Below, in pieces: positions 22,602-32,618 of a DNA stretch of 64,000 nucleotides. Under the pieces are notes generated by a model. It searched no databases. It was not told the origin of the DNA and worked only from the letters and a program-made list of their open reading frames with translations. This stretch comes from Plastoroseomonas hellenica (GTDB lineage: Bacteria > Pseudomonadota > Alphaproteobacteria > Acetobacterales > Acetobacteraceae): the NCBI RefSeq assembly GCF_018129085.1, contig NZ_JAAGBB010000002.1, positions 124,001 through 188,000 on the forward strand. Reading direction: 5' to 3'. The translations under genes and the position numbers were made by a program. Numbering within the stretch: position 1 is the first letter of the stretch; each line of letters begins with the position of its first letter.

Positions 22602-25579
22602 CAGTTCTGATCCCCCGCAATGACCGGCGCGCCAATGCGCCGCTCGAAGATGGCGCGCACCTCGGCGGCCGTCTCCCGCATCTGAGCGCGGAGGCCGGGG
22701 AGGTCAATCGCCGGCTCCCGCAGCAGCGGTGCGGTCGTGCGCAGCAGCGCGGCGGCGACCGTCTCCGGCAGCGCCTCTTCCCGCGCACGGCCGACGGTCA
22801 GGCGCAGCAGGCCGGTGATGCCGCGCCAGAGCTTCTCCGCCCGGATCAGCGCCTCGGCTTCCTCCGCCGGCAGGATCCGCTGCTTCGCCAGCGCGGCGAT
22901 GGCGGCGCGTGTCTGGGTCGCCAGCACTGCGGGCATGCGGTGCGCATGCGCGAGCTGCAGCGCCTGGGCGACGAATTCCACCTCCACCAGGCCCCCCGGC
23001 GCCAGCTTCAGATCCCAGGGGCCTTCCGGTGGCAGGTCGCGCAGCATGCGGCCGCGCATGGCGGCGGCATCGGGCAAAGCGCGCCTGGCGAATTCGGCGC
23101 GGGTCAGGGCGGCGCGGATCGCGGCGGTGATGCGGCGCGCCAGCGCGGCGGGGCCGGCGATCACCCGCGCCCGGGTCAGCGCCATCCGTTCCCAGGTCCA
23201 GGCGCTCTCCGCATGGTAGCGTTGGAACGCGCCGAGCGAGACCGCGACCGGCCCTTTGGAGCCGGAGGGGCGGAGGCGCATATCCACCTCCCACAGCTTC
23301 CCATTGGCGCCGGGTGCGGTGATCGCGGCGACCACCTGATTGGCCAGCCGGCCGAAATACTGCGACGGCGGCAGCGCTCTCTGGCCGCCTGTGCTGGTTT
23401 CGGCCGCGGGGTCATGATCATAGATCAGCACCAGGTCGAGATCGCTGCCGGGCAGCATCTCCCGCCCGCCGAGCTTGCCGAGGGCCACGACGCAAAGCGC
23501 GCCGCCCTTCACCTTGCCTTGGCGCTCGGCGAAATCGGCGACCACATGCGGCAGCAGCGCGGAAACCGCGGCGGCCGCGAGATCCGATCGCGCCTCGCCC
23601 GCGACATCGGGATCGATCAGGCCTTCCAGCGCGGCCGCGTCGATCTCGAAGTTGCGCTCCATGGCGAGGCGCCGGGCGGCCTCCATCGCTTCCTCGACAT
23701 GCCGTGCATCCTTGATCAGCGCCGGCAGGGAGCCCGCCACGGCAGCCGGGCTGATGCCGCCCGGCTGACCGGAGAGCAGCCCCTCCAGCGCCGCCGGGTT
23801 GCGCGCGAGATGGTCGGCAAGCTGCGGTGCGGCGCCGAGAATACCCGCGAGCCTGTCGAGCAGCGCCGGGTTGCGGGTGAAGAGGCTCAGCACCTGCACC
23901 CCGGCGGGCAGGCGCATCAGCATCGCATCGAAGCGCGCCAGCGCCGCATCCGGCTCGCGCTGGCGCGCGAAGGCGGCGAGCAGCACCGGCATCAGCGCGG
24001 TCAGCAGCTCCCGCGCTCTTTCGCTGCGCGTGGCGCGCGGGCGGCCGTGATGCCAGCCGCGCACCATGGCAGCGACTCCGGCGGCATTCTGATAGCCCAT
24101 GGATTTCAAGGTCGCGATGGTCGACGGGTCGTCCTCGACGCCGGTGAAGACCAGATTGCCGCCGTCATGGCTTTCCGCGAGATCGGGTGCCGCTTCGAAG
24201 AGGCCGCCATAGTGGCGCTCGACCCGCCTCAGATGGGCGGTGAAGGCGGCGGCGAAGACCTCCGGCCCCTCGAAGCCGAGGAAGCTCGCGATGCGGGCGA
24301 GGCCCTCGATATCCTCCGGCAGGCGATGGGTCTGGCGGTCCGCCACCATCTGCAACCGATGCTCGACATTGCGCAGGAAGACATAGGCATCGGCGAGATC
24401 GGCCGCGGCGCGGCGCTCGACCCGCCCGGCGCCGGCCAGCGCCGCGAGCGCGCCGAGCGTCGTCGGGTCGCGCAGCGCCGGGTCGCGGCCGCCCCAGATC
24501 AGTTGCAGCACCTGGGCGGTGAACTCGATCTCGCGGATGCCGCCACGGCCAAGCTTCACGTCGTGACCGGCGACCTGCACGCTGTCATGCGCGCCCTTGG
24601 CCGCCTTGTGGACATGGATCTGGCGCTTGATGGAATGGATGTCGGCGACGGCTGCGAAATCGAGGTGCCGGCGCCAGACGAAGGGCCGGATCTCGCGCAG
24701 GAAGCTGTCGCCGAGCGCGCGGTCGCCGCCGACCGGGCGCGCCTTGATCATCGCGGCGCGTTCCCAATTCTGCCCCATTGATCCGTAATAGGTGATCGCC
24801 GCCGGGATCGAGACCGCGAGCGGCGTCGCCGCGGGATCGGGACGGAGGCGGAGATCGGTGCGGAAGACATAGCCTTCCGCCGTCCGCTCCTCCATCAAGG
24901 TCACCAGATCGCGCGCGAGACGAACATAGAGCGCGCCCGCCCGGTCGGCATGATACGCTGCCGCCTCCGGGTCATAGAGAACCATGAGGTCGATATCCGA
25001 CGAGTAGTTCAGCTCCCGTGCGCCGAGCTTGCCCATGCCGAGGATGGTCAGGCCCGCACCCCGTGCGACCGCCTTCGGATCGCGCCGGCTGCCACCGGGC
25101 AGACGGAGCTCCCCCCTGGCAGACGCTTCGCGCAGGAGATGCGCGACGGCCATGTCGAGCGTTGCCTCCGCGAGGTCGGACAAGGCGCCGGTGACCCGAT
25201 CGAGCGGCCAGAGGCCGGCGATGTCGGCGGTTGCCGCGATCAGCGCCGCCTGGCGCTTGACCCGGCGCAGCAGGCCGCCCACGGCGGCGCGCGGCGCGGC
25301 GGCATCGCAGCGCGCCAGCGGGTCCAGCGCCACCGTCATGGCGTCGTCCGGGCCGCGCTCGGCCAGTCGCAGCAGGCTGGGCGATTCGCGGAGCGCCAGC
25401 TCGGCCAGATAGGGGCTGTGACCGCCGAGGGCGGCGAGCAGCGCCTGACCCGCCTGGCTGCCGGCATAGGCGCGTTCGGCGCTGCCGCGCTCGGCGAAAT
25501 CCTCGACCAGGCGGTCGGCCGCCTGGCGGTCGTAGGGGCGGGGCAGGCCCTGGGTCCGGGGATCGGGATCACGTGGCAT
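22601..25579 (-). CDS. glnE: Bifunctional glutamine synthetase adenylyltransferase/adenylyl-removing enzyme
   Basis: This 992-residue enzyme adds AMP to, and removes it from, glutamine synthetase in response to nitrogen status through PII. Two nucleotidyltransferase domains are visible: the N-terminal one with GMGKLGARELNYSSDIDL (181-198) for deadenylylation, and the C-terminal one with ALGKLGGREMLPGSDLDL near residue 700 for adenylylation. Regulatory helical regions follow each. The length is close to the usual 950-1000. The ATG was chosen as the last Met before the conserved region; the frame stays open upstream over the divergent gene. Only 17 bases separate it from the divergent AsmA-like gene. 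Confidence 0.96.
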   Translation of the reverse strand: MPRDPDPRTQGLPRPYDRQAADRLVEDFAERGSAERAYAGSQAGQALLAALGGHSPYLAELALRESPSLLRLAERGPDDAMTVALDPLARCDAAAPRAAVGGLLRRVKRQAALIAATADIAGLWPLDRVTGALSDLAEATLDMAVAHLLREASARGELRLPGGSRRDPKAVARGAGLTILGMGKLGARELNYSSDIDLMVLYDPEAAAYHADRAGALYVRLARDLVTLMEERTAEGYVFRTDLRLRPDPAATPLAVSIPAAITYYGSMGQNWERAAMIKARPVGGDRALGDSFLREIRPFVWRRHLDFAAVADIHSIKRQIHVHKAAKGAHDSVQVAGHDVKLGRGGIREIEFTAQVLQLIWGGRDPALRDPTTLGALAALAGAGRVERRAAADLADAYVFLRNVEHRLQMVADRQTHRLPEDIEGLARIASFLGFEGPEVFAAAFTAHLRRVERHYGGLFEAAPDLAESHDGGNLVFTGVEDDPSTIATLKSMGYQNAAGVAAMVRGWHHGRPRATRSERARELLTALMPVLLAAFARQREPDAALARFDAMLMRLPAGVQVLSLFTRNPALLDRLAGILGAAPQLADHLARNPAALEGLLSGQPGGISPAAVAGSLPALIKDARHVEEAMEAARRLAMERNFEIDAAALEGLIDPDVAGEARSDLAAAAVSALLPHVVADFAERQGKVKGGALCVVALGKLGGREMLPGSDLDLVLIYDHDPAAETSTGGQRALPPSQYFGRLANQVVAAITAPGANGKLWEVDMRLRPSGSKGPVAVSLGAFQRYHAESAWTWERMALTRARVIAGPAALARRITAAIRAALTRAEFARRALPDAAAMRGRMLRDLPPEGPWDLKLAPGGLVEVEFVAQALQLAHAHRMPAVLATQTRAAIAALAKQRILPAEEAEALIRAEKLWRGITGLLRLTVGRAREEALPETVAAALLRTTAPLLREPAIDLPGLRAQMRETAAEVRAIFERRIGAPVIAGDQN

Positions 25580-25596
25580 GGTCGGGGAGGGAAGGC

Positions 25597-28500
25597 GTGA
25601 GCGGGGCGAACGGTCAAGCCGCAACCCCGCGACCGGCGCCCCCGGAGCGCCCGAGCCGGGCTGCCGGCCGGCGCCGGCGGCTGCATTGGTCCGGGCATGT
25701 CTGCGGCGCGATGCTGACCCTGACGGCTGCGCTCGGGCTGATCCTGGCGACGGTCGCCTGGCGGCTGGCGCAGGGGCCGGTGGACCTGCCCTTCCTGGCG
25801 GCCCGGATCGAGGCCGCCGTGAATACCCCCGACAGCCCCACCCGCCTCGAGATCGGGCGCGCCAGCATCGCCTGGGGCGGCTGGCGGGACGGGCACGCTT
25901 CGCCCTTCGAGATCGTGCTGCGCGACATGCGCGCGCGGGAAGCCGGCGGGACCTTGCGCGCCGAAATGCCGGAAGCCGCCGTCTCCCTCTCGCTCGGCTG
26001 GCTGCTGCGCGGGGAATTCGCGCCACGGGTCGTGGAGCTGCGCCAGCCCTCGCTCCGGGTGTTCCGGGCCGAGGACGGATCCTGGGCGCTCGACCTCGGC
26101 AGCCTGGCCGAGCAGGGCGAGGCGCCGCCGGAGGAGCTCCCGGCCGAAGGGCCGACGGCCGCCGCCAAGATCTTCGCCGACCTGATGCGCCCAGCCTCGG
26201 AGGACAGCCCGGTCGCCGCCCTCCAGGCGGTGACCCTGACCGGTGGCCGGGTGCAGGTGCTGGACCGGCAGCTTGGGCGGAGCTGGACGCTCGATCGGCT
26301 GGATCTGCGGCTCAGGCGGCGGACGGCGGGCGGCATCAGCGGTCGCGGCCAGGCGATGCTGCGCCTCGGCGATGAGGTGGTGCCGATCGGGGTGACCGCG
26401 GAGGCGACCGGCAATCCCGGACGCATCACCGTCGGCGTCGCGCTGCCTGCGGTGCAGCCGGCGGCGCTCGCGCGTGCCGTGCCGGCGCTGGCGCCGCTGG
26501 CGGCGCTGGATGCCGGCGTGGCCCTGGAAGCCGATGCGGTGTTCGACCTCGATGGCAACCCGCTCAGCGTCGAGACACGGCTGCAGGCCGGCGCCGGCGC
26601 CGCCAACCTCGGCGAAGGGCGGCGGGTGGCGATCGCCGGGATCGATGTCCGGGCGCGTTTCGAAGGCGACAGGCTGACCTTCGGGCCGGCACGGCTGTCG
26701 CTGCCACGCGGCCCCGGCGGCAGCGCGCCGGAGATCCGGCTGCAGGGGCAGGCGCAACGCGCCGAAGGGATCTGGCAGGGCGGCCTCGAGGTCGCGCTCG
26801 ATGCGATCGCGCTGGGTGATCTCGCGCAGTACTGGCCGGAGGGTGTCGGGCGCGGCGCGCGGCGCTGGATGACCGAGAACATCACCGCCGGCACGGCGCG
26901 GAACGGGCAATGGCGGGTCGAAGCCGAGGTGCCCGAGGCGCTGGATGATGTCCGCGTCACCAGCCTCGCCGGCCGGATCGAGGTCGAAGGCGCGACCGTG
27001 CACTGGCTGCGTCCCGTGCCGCCGGCCGAGGATGCGCGCGGCACCGCCGAGTTCGGGCTCGACGAGATCAACGTCCGGCTCACCGGCGGGCGGCAGCAGG
27101 GCGGCATCACCGTGCGCGACGGCGCGCTCCGCTTCTACGCCTTCTCGACCGGGCGCGAGGAGACGGAGATGAACGTCCGCGTCGCGGGCTCGGTCGCGGA
27201 GGTGATGGCGCTGCTGCGCCACCCACGCCTCAAGCTGTTCGAGCGCCGGCAGACGCCGCTGCCCGAGATGAGCGGGCAGGTGACGGAGGCGCGGGTCGCG
27301 ATCGCCTTCCCGCTGATCGACGCGCTGCCGATCGAGCGGCTTCGCATCGGCGTGCAGGCGCGGCTGGAGCAGGTCCGGATCGCCCGCGCGCTGCTCGGGC
27401 AGGACATCGCCCGCGGCACCTTCGATCTGATCGCGGATACCGACGGCCTGCGCATCCAGGGCAATGCCCAGGTGGCTGAGGTGCAGGCGCGGCTCGGCGT
27501 CGAGATGGATTTCCGCTCGGGCAACGCCCAGCAGGTGGTGACGCGGGAGAGCCTGGCGACCCGGGCGGAGGCGCGGCAATTGGCGGCGCTCGGGCTCGAC
27601 CTGCGCGGCATCGCCGATGGCCCGGTGGCGCTGGAAGCGCGGCAGGAGACGCGGCGCAACGGCCAGGCGCGGATCGCCCTGCGCGCCGACCTGCGCGAAG
27701 CCGCGTTGACGCTCGATGCCATGGGCTGGGGCAAGGCGCGCGGCCAGCCCGCGGCGCTGGAAGCCGCGCTGCGGCTGCAGAGCGGCGCCGTCCAGGCGCT
27801 GGAGAGCGCGCGCTTCGAAGCGCCCGATGCTGTCGTCCGGGTACGCGCCGGCGCCTTCCGCGGTGGGCTGCCGGAGCGGCTGGAGATCCTGGAAGGGCGG
27901 CTCGGCGAGAGCCGCTTCCAGGGCGAGCTGCGCGCCCCGCGCGCATCCGGCGCGCCCTGGGACGTGTCGCTGAACGGGCCGGTGCTCGACCTGCACGGCG
28001 CGTTGGAACGGCAGTCCGCGGCGAGCGGCGGTGCCGAAGGCGATGCCGACCCGAGCCCCCCCTTCGCCGTCGATCTCCGCTTCGACCGCGTGTTGCTTGG
28101 CCCGGGGCGGGAGCTCTCCGCGCTCGCGGCCCGTGCCCAGGTGGATGAGCGCGCGGTGGTGCGGGACGCGCGCGCGACCGGACGCGCCGGCACCGGCGCC
28201 TTCGAATTCGCGATGATTCCGACCGGCAGCGGTGCGGCGGCGCGGCGCAACGTCACCCTGACCGCCGCCGATGCCGGCGCCCTGCTGCGCGCCTTCGACG
28301 TGGTCCGCGCCATCGACCGCGGCCGGTTGTCGATGACCGCGGCCTATGAGAGCAACCGCCCGGGCGCCGCCCTGCGTGGCCAGGCCGAGATGACGGATTT
28401 CGCGGTCCGCGACGCGCCCGCCTTTGGCAAGCTGATGCAGGCGATGACAGTCTACGGGCTGTTCGAGGCCGCATCCGGACCAGGGCTCGGCTTCTCGCGG

Positions 28501-28863
28501 CTGGTCGCGCCCTTTGTCCTGACGCCGGACGCGCTGATACTGGAAGACGCGCGGGCCTTCTCCGCCTCGCTCGGCCTGACCGCGCGCGGGCGGCTCGACC
28601 GCCGGCAGCAGAGCATCGACATGCAGGGCACCATCGTGCCCGCCTATGTGTTCAACACCCTGCTCGGCAACATCCCGCTGCTCGGGCGACTGTTCAGTCC
28701 GGAGCGCGGCGGTGGCCTCTTCGCCGTCACCTACCGGATGCGCGGGCCGCTCGCCGATCCGGCGGTCAGCGTGAACCCACTCTCCGCCCTGACCCCCGGC
28801 TTCCTGCGCGGCATCTTCGGCATCGGCGACAGCGGCCCCGACCTCGGTTCTGCGGCGCGGTGA
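25597..28863 (+). CDS. Large AsmA-like/DUF3971 (YhdP-type) envelope protein
   Basis: This 1088-residue protein has a basic cytoplasmic N-terminus, a single membrane anchor (about 36-56) and a long periplasmic part of beta-rich repeats. Its C-terminus (LILEDARAFSASLGLTARGRLDRRQQSIDMQGTIVPAYVFNTLLGNIPLLGRLFSPERGGGLFAVTYRMRGPLADPAVSVNPLSALTPGFLRGIF) is the AsmA-like C-terminal domain. Relatives such as YhdP/TamB form bridge-like conduits that carry phospholipid to the outer membrane. I chose the GTG at 25597, preceded by GGAGGGAAGG. The frame is open 8 codons further up, into the glnE start. Confidence 0.88.
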   Translation: MSGANGQAATPRPAPPERPSRAAGRRRRLHWSGHVCGAMLTLTAALGLILATVAWRLAQGPVDLPFLAARIEAAVNTPDSPTRLEIGRASIAWGGWRDGHASPFEIVLRDMRAREAGGTLRAEMPEAAVSLSLGWLLRGEFAPRVVELRQPSLRVFRAEDGSWALDLGSLAEQGEAPPEELPAEGPTAAAKIFADLMRPASEDSPVAALQAVTLTGGRVQVLDRQLGRSWTLDRLDLRLRRRTAGGISGRGQAMLRLGDEVVPIGVTAEATGNPGRITVGVALPAVQPAALARAVPALAPLAALDAGVALEADAVFDLDGNPLSVETRLQAGAGAANLGEGRRVAIAGIDVRARFEGDRLTFGPARLSLPRGPGGSAPEIRLQGQAQRAEGIWQGGLEVALDAIALGDLAQYWPEGVGRGARRWMTENITAGTARNGQWRVEAEVPEALDDVRVTSLAGRIEVEGATVHWLRPVPPAEDARGTAEFGLDEINVRLTGGRQQGGITVRDGALRFYAFSTGREETEMNVRVAGSVAEVMALLRHPRLKLFERRQTPLPEMSGQVTEARVAIAFPLIDALPIERLRIGVQARLEQVRIARALLGQDIARGTFDLIADTDGLRIQGNAQVAEVQARLGVEMDFRSGNAQQVVTRESLATRAEARQLAALGLDLRGIADGPVALEARQETRRNGQARIALRADLREAALTLDAMGWGKARGQPAALEAALRLQSGAVQALESARFEAPDAVVRVRAGAFRGGLPERLEILEGRLGESRFQGELRAPRASGAPWDVSLNGPVLDLHGALERQSAASGGAEGDADPSPPFAVDLRFDRVLLGPGRELSALAARAQVDERAVVRDARATGRAGTGAFEFAMIPTGSGAAARRNVTLTAADAGALLRAFDVVRAIDRGRLSMTAAYESNRPGAALRGQAEMTDFAVRDAPAFGKLMQAMTVYGLFEAASGPGLGFSRLVAPFVLTPDALILEDARAFSASLGLTARGRLDRRQQSIDMQGTIVPAYVFNTLLGNIPLLGRLFSPERGGGLFAVTYRMRGPLADPAVSVNPLSALTPGFLRGIFGIGDSGPDLGSAAR

Positions 28864-28872
28864 GAGCGCGTC

Positions 28873-29078
28873 CTGGGGAAGGCTCCGCCTTCCCCAGACC
28901 CCATCCGCCAGGAGGATAGATCCTCCTGGACCTGCTTCACTTGGTGCCCTGATTGCGAAGGGGGCTTCCGGCGCCATGCGCCGGAAGCCCCCTTCGCAAT
29001 CAGGGCTCTAAAAGTCAACGGGGTCCAGGGGCCTGTAGGCTCCTGGCGGGTGGGTCCGGGAGGGCGGCGCCCTCCCGG
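28873..29078. repeat. Family 2 structured element, copy B (multi-hairpin)
   Basis: This roughly 206-bp element fills a second convergent-gene gap (AsmA-like/tyrS), starting 10 bases after one stop and ending 9 bases before the other. Its stems are: 28873-28882/28888-28897 (10 bp); 28908-28917/28920-28929 (10 bp, CCAGGAGGAT); a perfect 29-bp stem 28946-28974/28978-29006 with a 3-base loop; and 29056-29065/29069-29078. The linkers match copy A (11697-11904), but the stem interiors do not and are compensated. Confidence 0.88.
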
Positions 29079-29086
29079 GATGCGCC

Positions 29087-30313
29087 TCACCCCGCGCGGA
29101 CCAGGACGTGGCGCTTGCGGCCGAAGGAGAGTTTGGTGACCTCCTTCGCTGGCAGGGTAATGGCGGCGTCGGTCACCGGGACGTCGTCGATGCGGATGGC
29201 GCCGCCGGCGACGGCGCGGCGGCCTTCGCCCTTGCTGGTGGCGAGGCCGGCGGCGACCAGGAGGTCGAGCAGCGGTGCCGGCAGGGCATGGGTGATGCTC
29301 GGCAGGGTCTCGGCGGCCTCGCCTTCCTCGAAGGTGCGGCGGGCGGTCTCGGCGGCTTCCTCGGCGGTGGCGCGGCCGTGCAGCAGGGCGGTCGCCTCGG
29401 TCGCCAGGATCTTCTTCGCCTCGTTGATCTCGGCGCCGCCGAGGGTGGCGAGGCGGCGCACCTCGTCCATCGGGAGTTCGGTGAAGAGGCCGAGGAAGCG
29501 GCCGAGATCGGCATCCTCGGTGTTGCGCCAGAACTGCCAGTAGTCATAGGGCGAGAATTTCTCGGCGCTCAGCCATTTCGCGCCGGAGGCGGTCTTGCCC
29601 ATCTTGGCGCCGGAGGCGGTGGTGATCAGCGGCGTGGTCAGGCCGAAGGCGTCCTTCTGGTCGGCGCGCCGCACCAGCTCCGCCCCCATGATGATGTTGC
29701 CCCATTGATCGGACCCGCCCATCTGCAGCGCGACCCCGTGACGCCGGGACAGTTCCAGGAAGTCGTAGGACTGCAGCAGCATGTAGTTGAATTCGAGGAA
29801 GCTGAGGTTCTGCTCGCGGTCGAGGCGCAGCTTCACGCTGTCCAGAGTCAGCATTCGGTTGACCGAGAAGTGCCGACCCACGTCGCGCAGGAAGGGGATG
29901 TAGAGCAGCCGGTCCAGCCATTCGGCATTGTCCAGCATGACGGCGTCGGTCGGCCCCTCGCCGAAGCGGAGGAAGCTGTCGAAGACGCGGCGGATGCCGG
30001 CCTTGTTGCGCTCGATCTGCGCGTCGTCGAGCAGCGGCCGCGCCTCGTCGCGGAAGGAAGGGTCGCCGACCTTGGTGGTGCCGCCGCCCATCAGCACGAC
30101 CGGCCGGTGCCCGGTCTTCTGCATCAGGCGCAGGATCATGATCTGCACGAGGGAGCCGACATGCAGGCTGTCCGCCGTGGCGTCGAAGCCGATATAGCCC
30201 GCCACCGGTCCGGCCTTGAGGCGCGCGTCCAGCGCCTCCGCATCGGTCACCTGGTAGACATAGCCGCGCTCCTGGGCGATCGCCAGGAAGTCGCTGCTGG
30301 GCTTGCTGCTCAC
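29087..30313 (-). CDS. tyrS: Tyrosyl-tRNA synthetase
   Basis: This 408-residue class I synthetase charges tRNA-Tyr. The HIGH motif is H51-V-G-S (DSLHVGSLV) and the KMSKS loop is KMGKT (237-241). [23 protein letters not shown] and the C-terminal S4-type RNA-binding domain (about 345-408) are all present. I chose the GTG at 30313; a TTG eight codons upstream is possible. It is divergent from anmK with a 67-base gap that must hold both promoters. Confidence 0.96.
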   Translation of the reverse strand: MSSKPSSDFLAIAQERGYVYQVTDAEALDARLKAGPVAGYIGFDATADSLHVGSLVQIMILRLMQKTGHRPVVLMGGGTTKVGDPSFRDEARPLLDDAQIERNKAGIRRVFDSFLRFGEGPTDAVMLDNAEWLDRLLYIPFLRDVGRHFSVNRMLTLDSVKLRLDREQNLSFLEFNYMLLQSYDFLELSRRHGVALQMGGSDQWGNIIMGAELVRRADQKDAFGLTTPLITTASGAKMGKTASGAKWLSAEKFSPYDYWQFWRNTEDADLGRFLGLFTELPMDEVRRLATLGGAEINEAKKILATEATALLHGRATAEEAAETARRTFEEGEAAETLPSITHALPAPLLDLLVAAGLATSKGEGRRAVAGGAIRIDDVPVTDAAITLPAKEVTKLSFGRKRHVLVRAG

Positions 30314-30380
30314 GGTCTCGGTTCCTTGACTGGCCAACCCGGGACTTCCCCGGGGGCGGTCGGACTAGCACACTCCAAAA

Positions 30381-31475
30381 ATGCTTAGAACCATCGGGCT
30401 GATGAGCGGCACCTCCCTCGACGGGGTGGATGCCGCGGTGGTGGAAACGGATGGGGAGCGGATCGGCGCGCTGGGCAAGCGGCTGACCCTGCCCTATGCC
30501 CCGGCGCTGCGGCGCGACCTGCGCCTGTTGCTGGACCGGGCGCAGACCGGGATCGAGCCCGAGGACCCCTTCCTGCGCGATGTCGAGCGCCGCCTGACCG
30601 AGCGCCACGCCGAAGCGGTGGCGGCGCTGGACGCACGGCCGGAGCTGATCGGCTTCCACGGCCAGACCATCCTGCACCGGCCGCCGCGCGGCGATGGCCC
30701 GCTGGGGCGAACCTGGCAGATCGGCGATGCCATGCTGCTGTCGCGGCTGGCCGGGACGGCGGTCGCCTATGATTTCCGCAGCCAGGACGTGGCGATGGGG
30801 GGCCAGGGTGCGCCGCTGGTGCCGATCTTCCACCAGGCCATGGCCGCCGCCCTGCCGAAGCCGCTGGCGGTGCTGAACCTCGGTGGTGTCGGGAACCTGA
30901 CCTTCCTCGGCCGCGACGGCGCGCTGGTCGCCTTCGACACCGGTCCGGCGAATGGCCCGCTCGACGATTGGGCGCGCAAGCACACCGGGCGCGACCATGA
31001 CGAGGGCGGGCGGCTGGCGCTGGCCGGACGCGCCGATGGCGACGTGCTCGGCCGGCTGCTGGCGCATCCCTTCCTGGAGCAGCCGCCGCCGAAATCCCTC
31101 GACCGGCTGGATTTCGACCGGGCGCTGAAGGAGGCCGGGGCCCCGGCGCTGAGCCCGGCGGATGGCGCGGCGACGCTGGTCGCCTTCGCCGCGATCGCGG
31201 TCGCCGCGGCCGGGCGGCACCTGCCGGAAGCGCCGTTGCAGTGGCTGGTCTGCGGGGGCGGCCGGCGCAACACGGCGCTGATGCGGGCCCTCGCCTCGGC
31301 GCTGGAGGCGCCGGTGCGTGCGGTCGAGATCGCCGGCTGGGACGGCGACGCGCTGGAGGCGCAGGCCTTCGGGCTGCTGGCGGCGCGGGTGGCGCGCGGC
31401 TTGCCGATCACCTTCCCCGGCACCACCGGCGCGACCCGGCCTTTGCCCGGCGGACGTCTCCTCGGGTTGGCGTAA
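30381..31475 (+). CDS. anmK: Anhydro-N-acetylmuramic acid kinase
   Basis: This 364-residue kinase cleaves and phosphorylates 1,6-anhydro-MurNAc to MurNAc-6-phosphate in cell-wall recycling. It opens with the family motif RTIGLMSGTSLDGVDAAVVETDG. GFHGQTILHRP, YDFRSQDVAMGGQGAPLVPIFH and NLGGVGNLTFL follow in the expected order, and FDTGPANGPLDDW supplies the phosphate-loop region. The length is standard. It is adjacent to tyrS in divergent orientation, an arrangement common in alphaproteobacteria. Confidence 0.96.
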   Translation: MLRTIGLMSGTSLDGVDAAVVETDGERIGALGKRLTLPYAPALRRDLRLLLDRAQTGIEPEDPFLRDVERRLTERHAEAVAALDARPELIGFHGQTILHRPPRGDGPLGRTWQIGDAMLLSRLAGTAVAYDFRSQDVAMGGQGAPLVPIFHQAMAAALPKPLAVLNLGGVGNLTFLGRDGALVAFDTGPANGPLDDWARKHTGRDHDEGGRLALAGRADGDVLGRLLAHPFLEQPPPKSLDRLDFDRALKEAGAPALSPADGAATLVAFAAIAVAAAGRHLPEAPLQWLVCGGGRRNTALMRALASALEAPVRAVEIAGWDGDALEAQAFGLLAARVARGLPITFPGTTGATRPLPGGRLLGLA

Positions 31476-31487
31476 CCTCGGCGCGTC

Positions 31488-32474
31488 CTATTGCAGCGCA
31501 ATCTGGTTGTCGCCGAGCACGGCCTTGTAGCGATCGACCTCGGCGGCAACGAAGCGGCCGAATTCGGCGCCACGCCGGGTGGCGACGATGGTGCTCGCAT
31601 CCTCGAGCATGCGAAGGACCGCCGGCGCCTGCATGGCCCGGTCGACGGCGGCGGCGGCCGTGCTCAGGATGGCATCCGGCAGGCCGGCCGGGCCGAAAAG
31701 CCCGACCCAGCTCATGGCGTCGATCTCGCCATAGCCCTGTTCATGCAGCGTCGGGAGGTCCGGGAAGCGGCCGATCCGCGCCATGGTGGCCGCGGCGAGC
31801 GGGCGGAGCTTGCCCTCGGCGATCTGCGGCGCGACCGCGGCGACGCCGTCGATCGCCATGGCGACGCGGCCCGCGAGCAGGTCCGCCATCGCCGGCGCAC
31901 TGCCGCGATAGGGCACGTGGGTCAGGTCGAGCCCCGCCGCTTCGGCGAACATCGCGCTCGCCAGATGATGGACCGAGCCGATGCCGGCGGAAGCATAGGT
32001 GATGCTGCCGGGCTGCGCCCGCGCCGCAGCCACCAGGTCAGCGGCGCTCCGGAACGGCGATGCTGCGGGCACCACGAGCATGTGCGGGTGCTGGGCGACC
32101 TGGGCGATCGGGGTGAAGTCGCGCACGGGGTCATAGGGCAGGTCCCGGAACAGGGCTGCGGCGACGGCGTTGGGCGTGGAATGGCCGAGCAGCAGCACGG
32201 AGCCGTCCGCGGGCGCCCGGGCCGCCGCCGCCGAGGCAAGGGTGCCAGAGGCGCCGGTGCGGTTCTCCACGACGAAGGGTTGGCCGAGGGCCGCCGCCAT
32301 GGGCTCGGCGAGGGCGCGGGCCACGATGTCGGCGAAGCCACCGGGGGCGAAGCCGACCAGCAGGCGCACCGGCCGCTGCGGCCATGCGGCCTGGGCGCGG
32401 AGAGGGGCCGCGCGCAGCAGCGTGGCGCCGCCGAGAAGCGCGCCTGCCGCGAAATGCCGCCGCATCATCATCAT
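31488..32474 (-). CDS. Bug-family (tripartite tricarboxylate transporter) solute-binding protein
   Basis: This 328-residue periplasmic binding protein belongs to the large Bug/TctC family that binds carboxylates. It has four consecutive Met codons, then RRHFAAGALLGGATLLRAAPLRAQA as an export signal with an RR, and the mature start WPQRPVRLLVGFAPGGFADIVAR typical of Bug proteins. ITYASAGIGSVHHLASAMFAEAAGLDLTHVPYRGSAPAM is the ligand pocket region. No TctA/TctB membrane genes are nearby, so it is an orphan receptor. A family 3 repeat lies 83 bases upstream. Confidence 0.92.
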   Translation of the reverse strand: MMMMRRHFAAGALLGGATLLRAAPLRAQAAWPQRPVRLLVGFAPGGFADIVARALAEPMAAALGQPFVVENRTGASGTLASAAAARAPADGSVLLLGHSTPNAVAAALFRDLPYDPVRDFTPIAQVAQHPHMLVVPAASPFRSAADLVAAARAQPGSITYASAGIGSVHHLASAMFAEAAGLDLTHVPYRGSAPAMADLLAGRVAMAIDGVAAVAPQIAEGKLRPLAAATMARIGRFPDLPTLHEQGYGEIDAMSWVGLFGPAGLPDAILSTAAAAVDRAMQAPAVLRMLEDASTIVATRRGAEFGRFVAAEVDRYKAVLGDNQIALQ

Positions 32475-32557
32475 ATATCGTCCTGCCGAAGGCGGCAGGA
32501 AGCCCGCCGCGCTGGAATGCGCCGGTGCGCGGTGTCTCGTCCCAGGATGGGAGGCTA

Positions 32558-32603
32558 GAGCAGATCGCCGGAGGGCGGAATCGCCCGGGGCGTAAATCTG
32601 CTC
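32558..32603. repeat. Family 3 short hairpin repeat, copy B
   Basis: GAGCAGAT (32558-32565) pairs with ATCTGCTC (32596-32603). The interior GCCGGAGGGCGG/CGCCCGGGGCG can form a further stem. It resembles the element at 12935-12982 over about 45 bases, and again lies upstream of a minus-strand gene for an exported protein. Confidence 0.65.
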
Positions 32604-32618
32604 GCCCAAAACAATGGG

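Noticed and set aside
22940-24781. 613-codon plus-strand frame inside glnE
   Set aside because: It is antisense to a confidently identified gene and its composition is typical of a GC-driven shadow frame.
25336-28977. 1213-codon open frame on the minus strand over the AsmA-like gene
   Set aside because: It is antisense to an intact conserved protein, its translation is Arg/Gly/Ala/His-rich low-complexity sequence without a domain, and high GC makes such antisense frames long by default.
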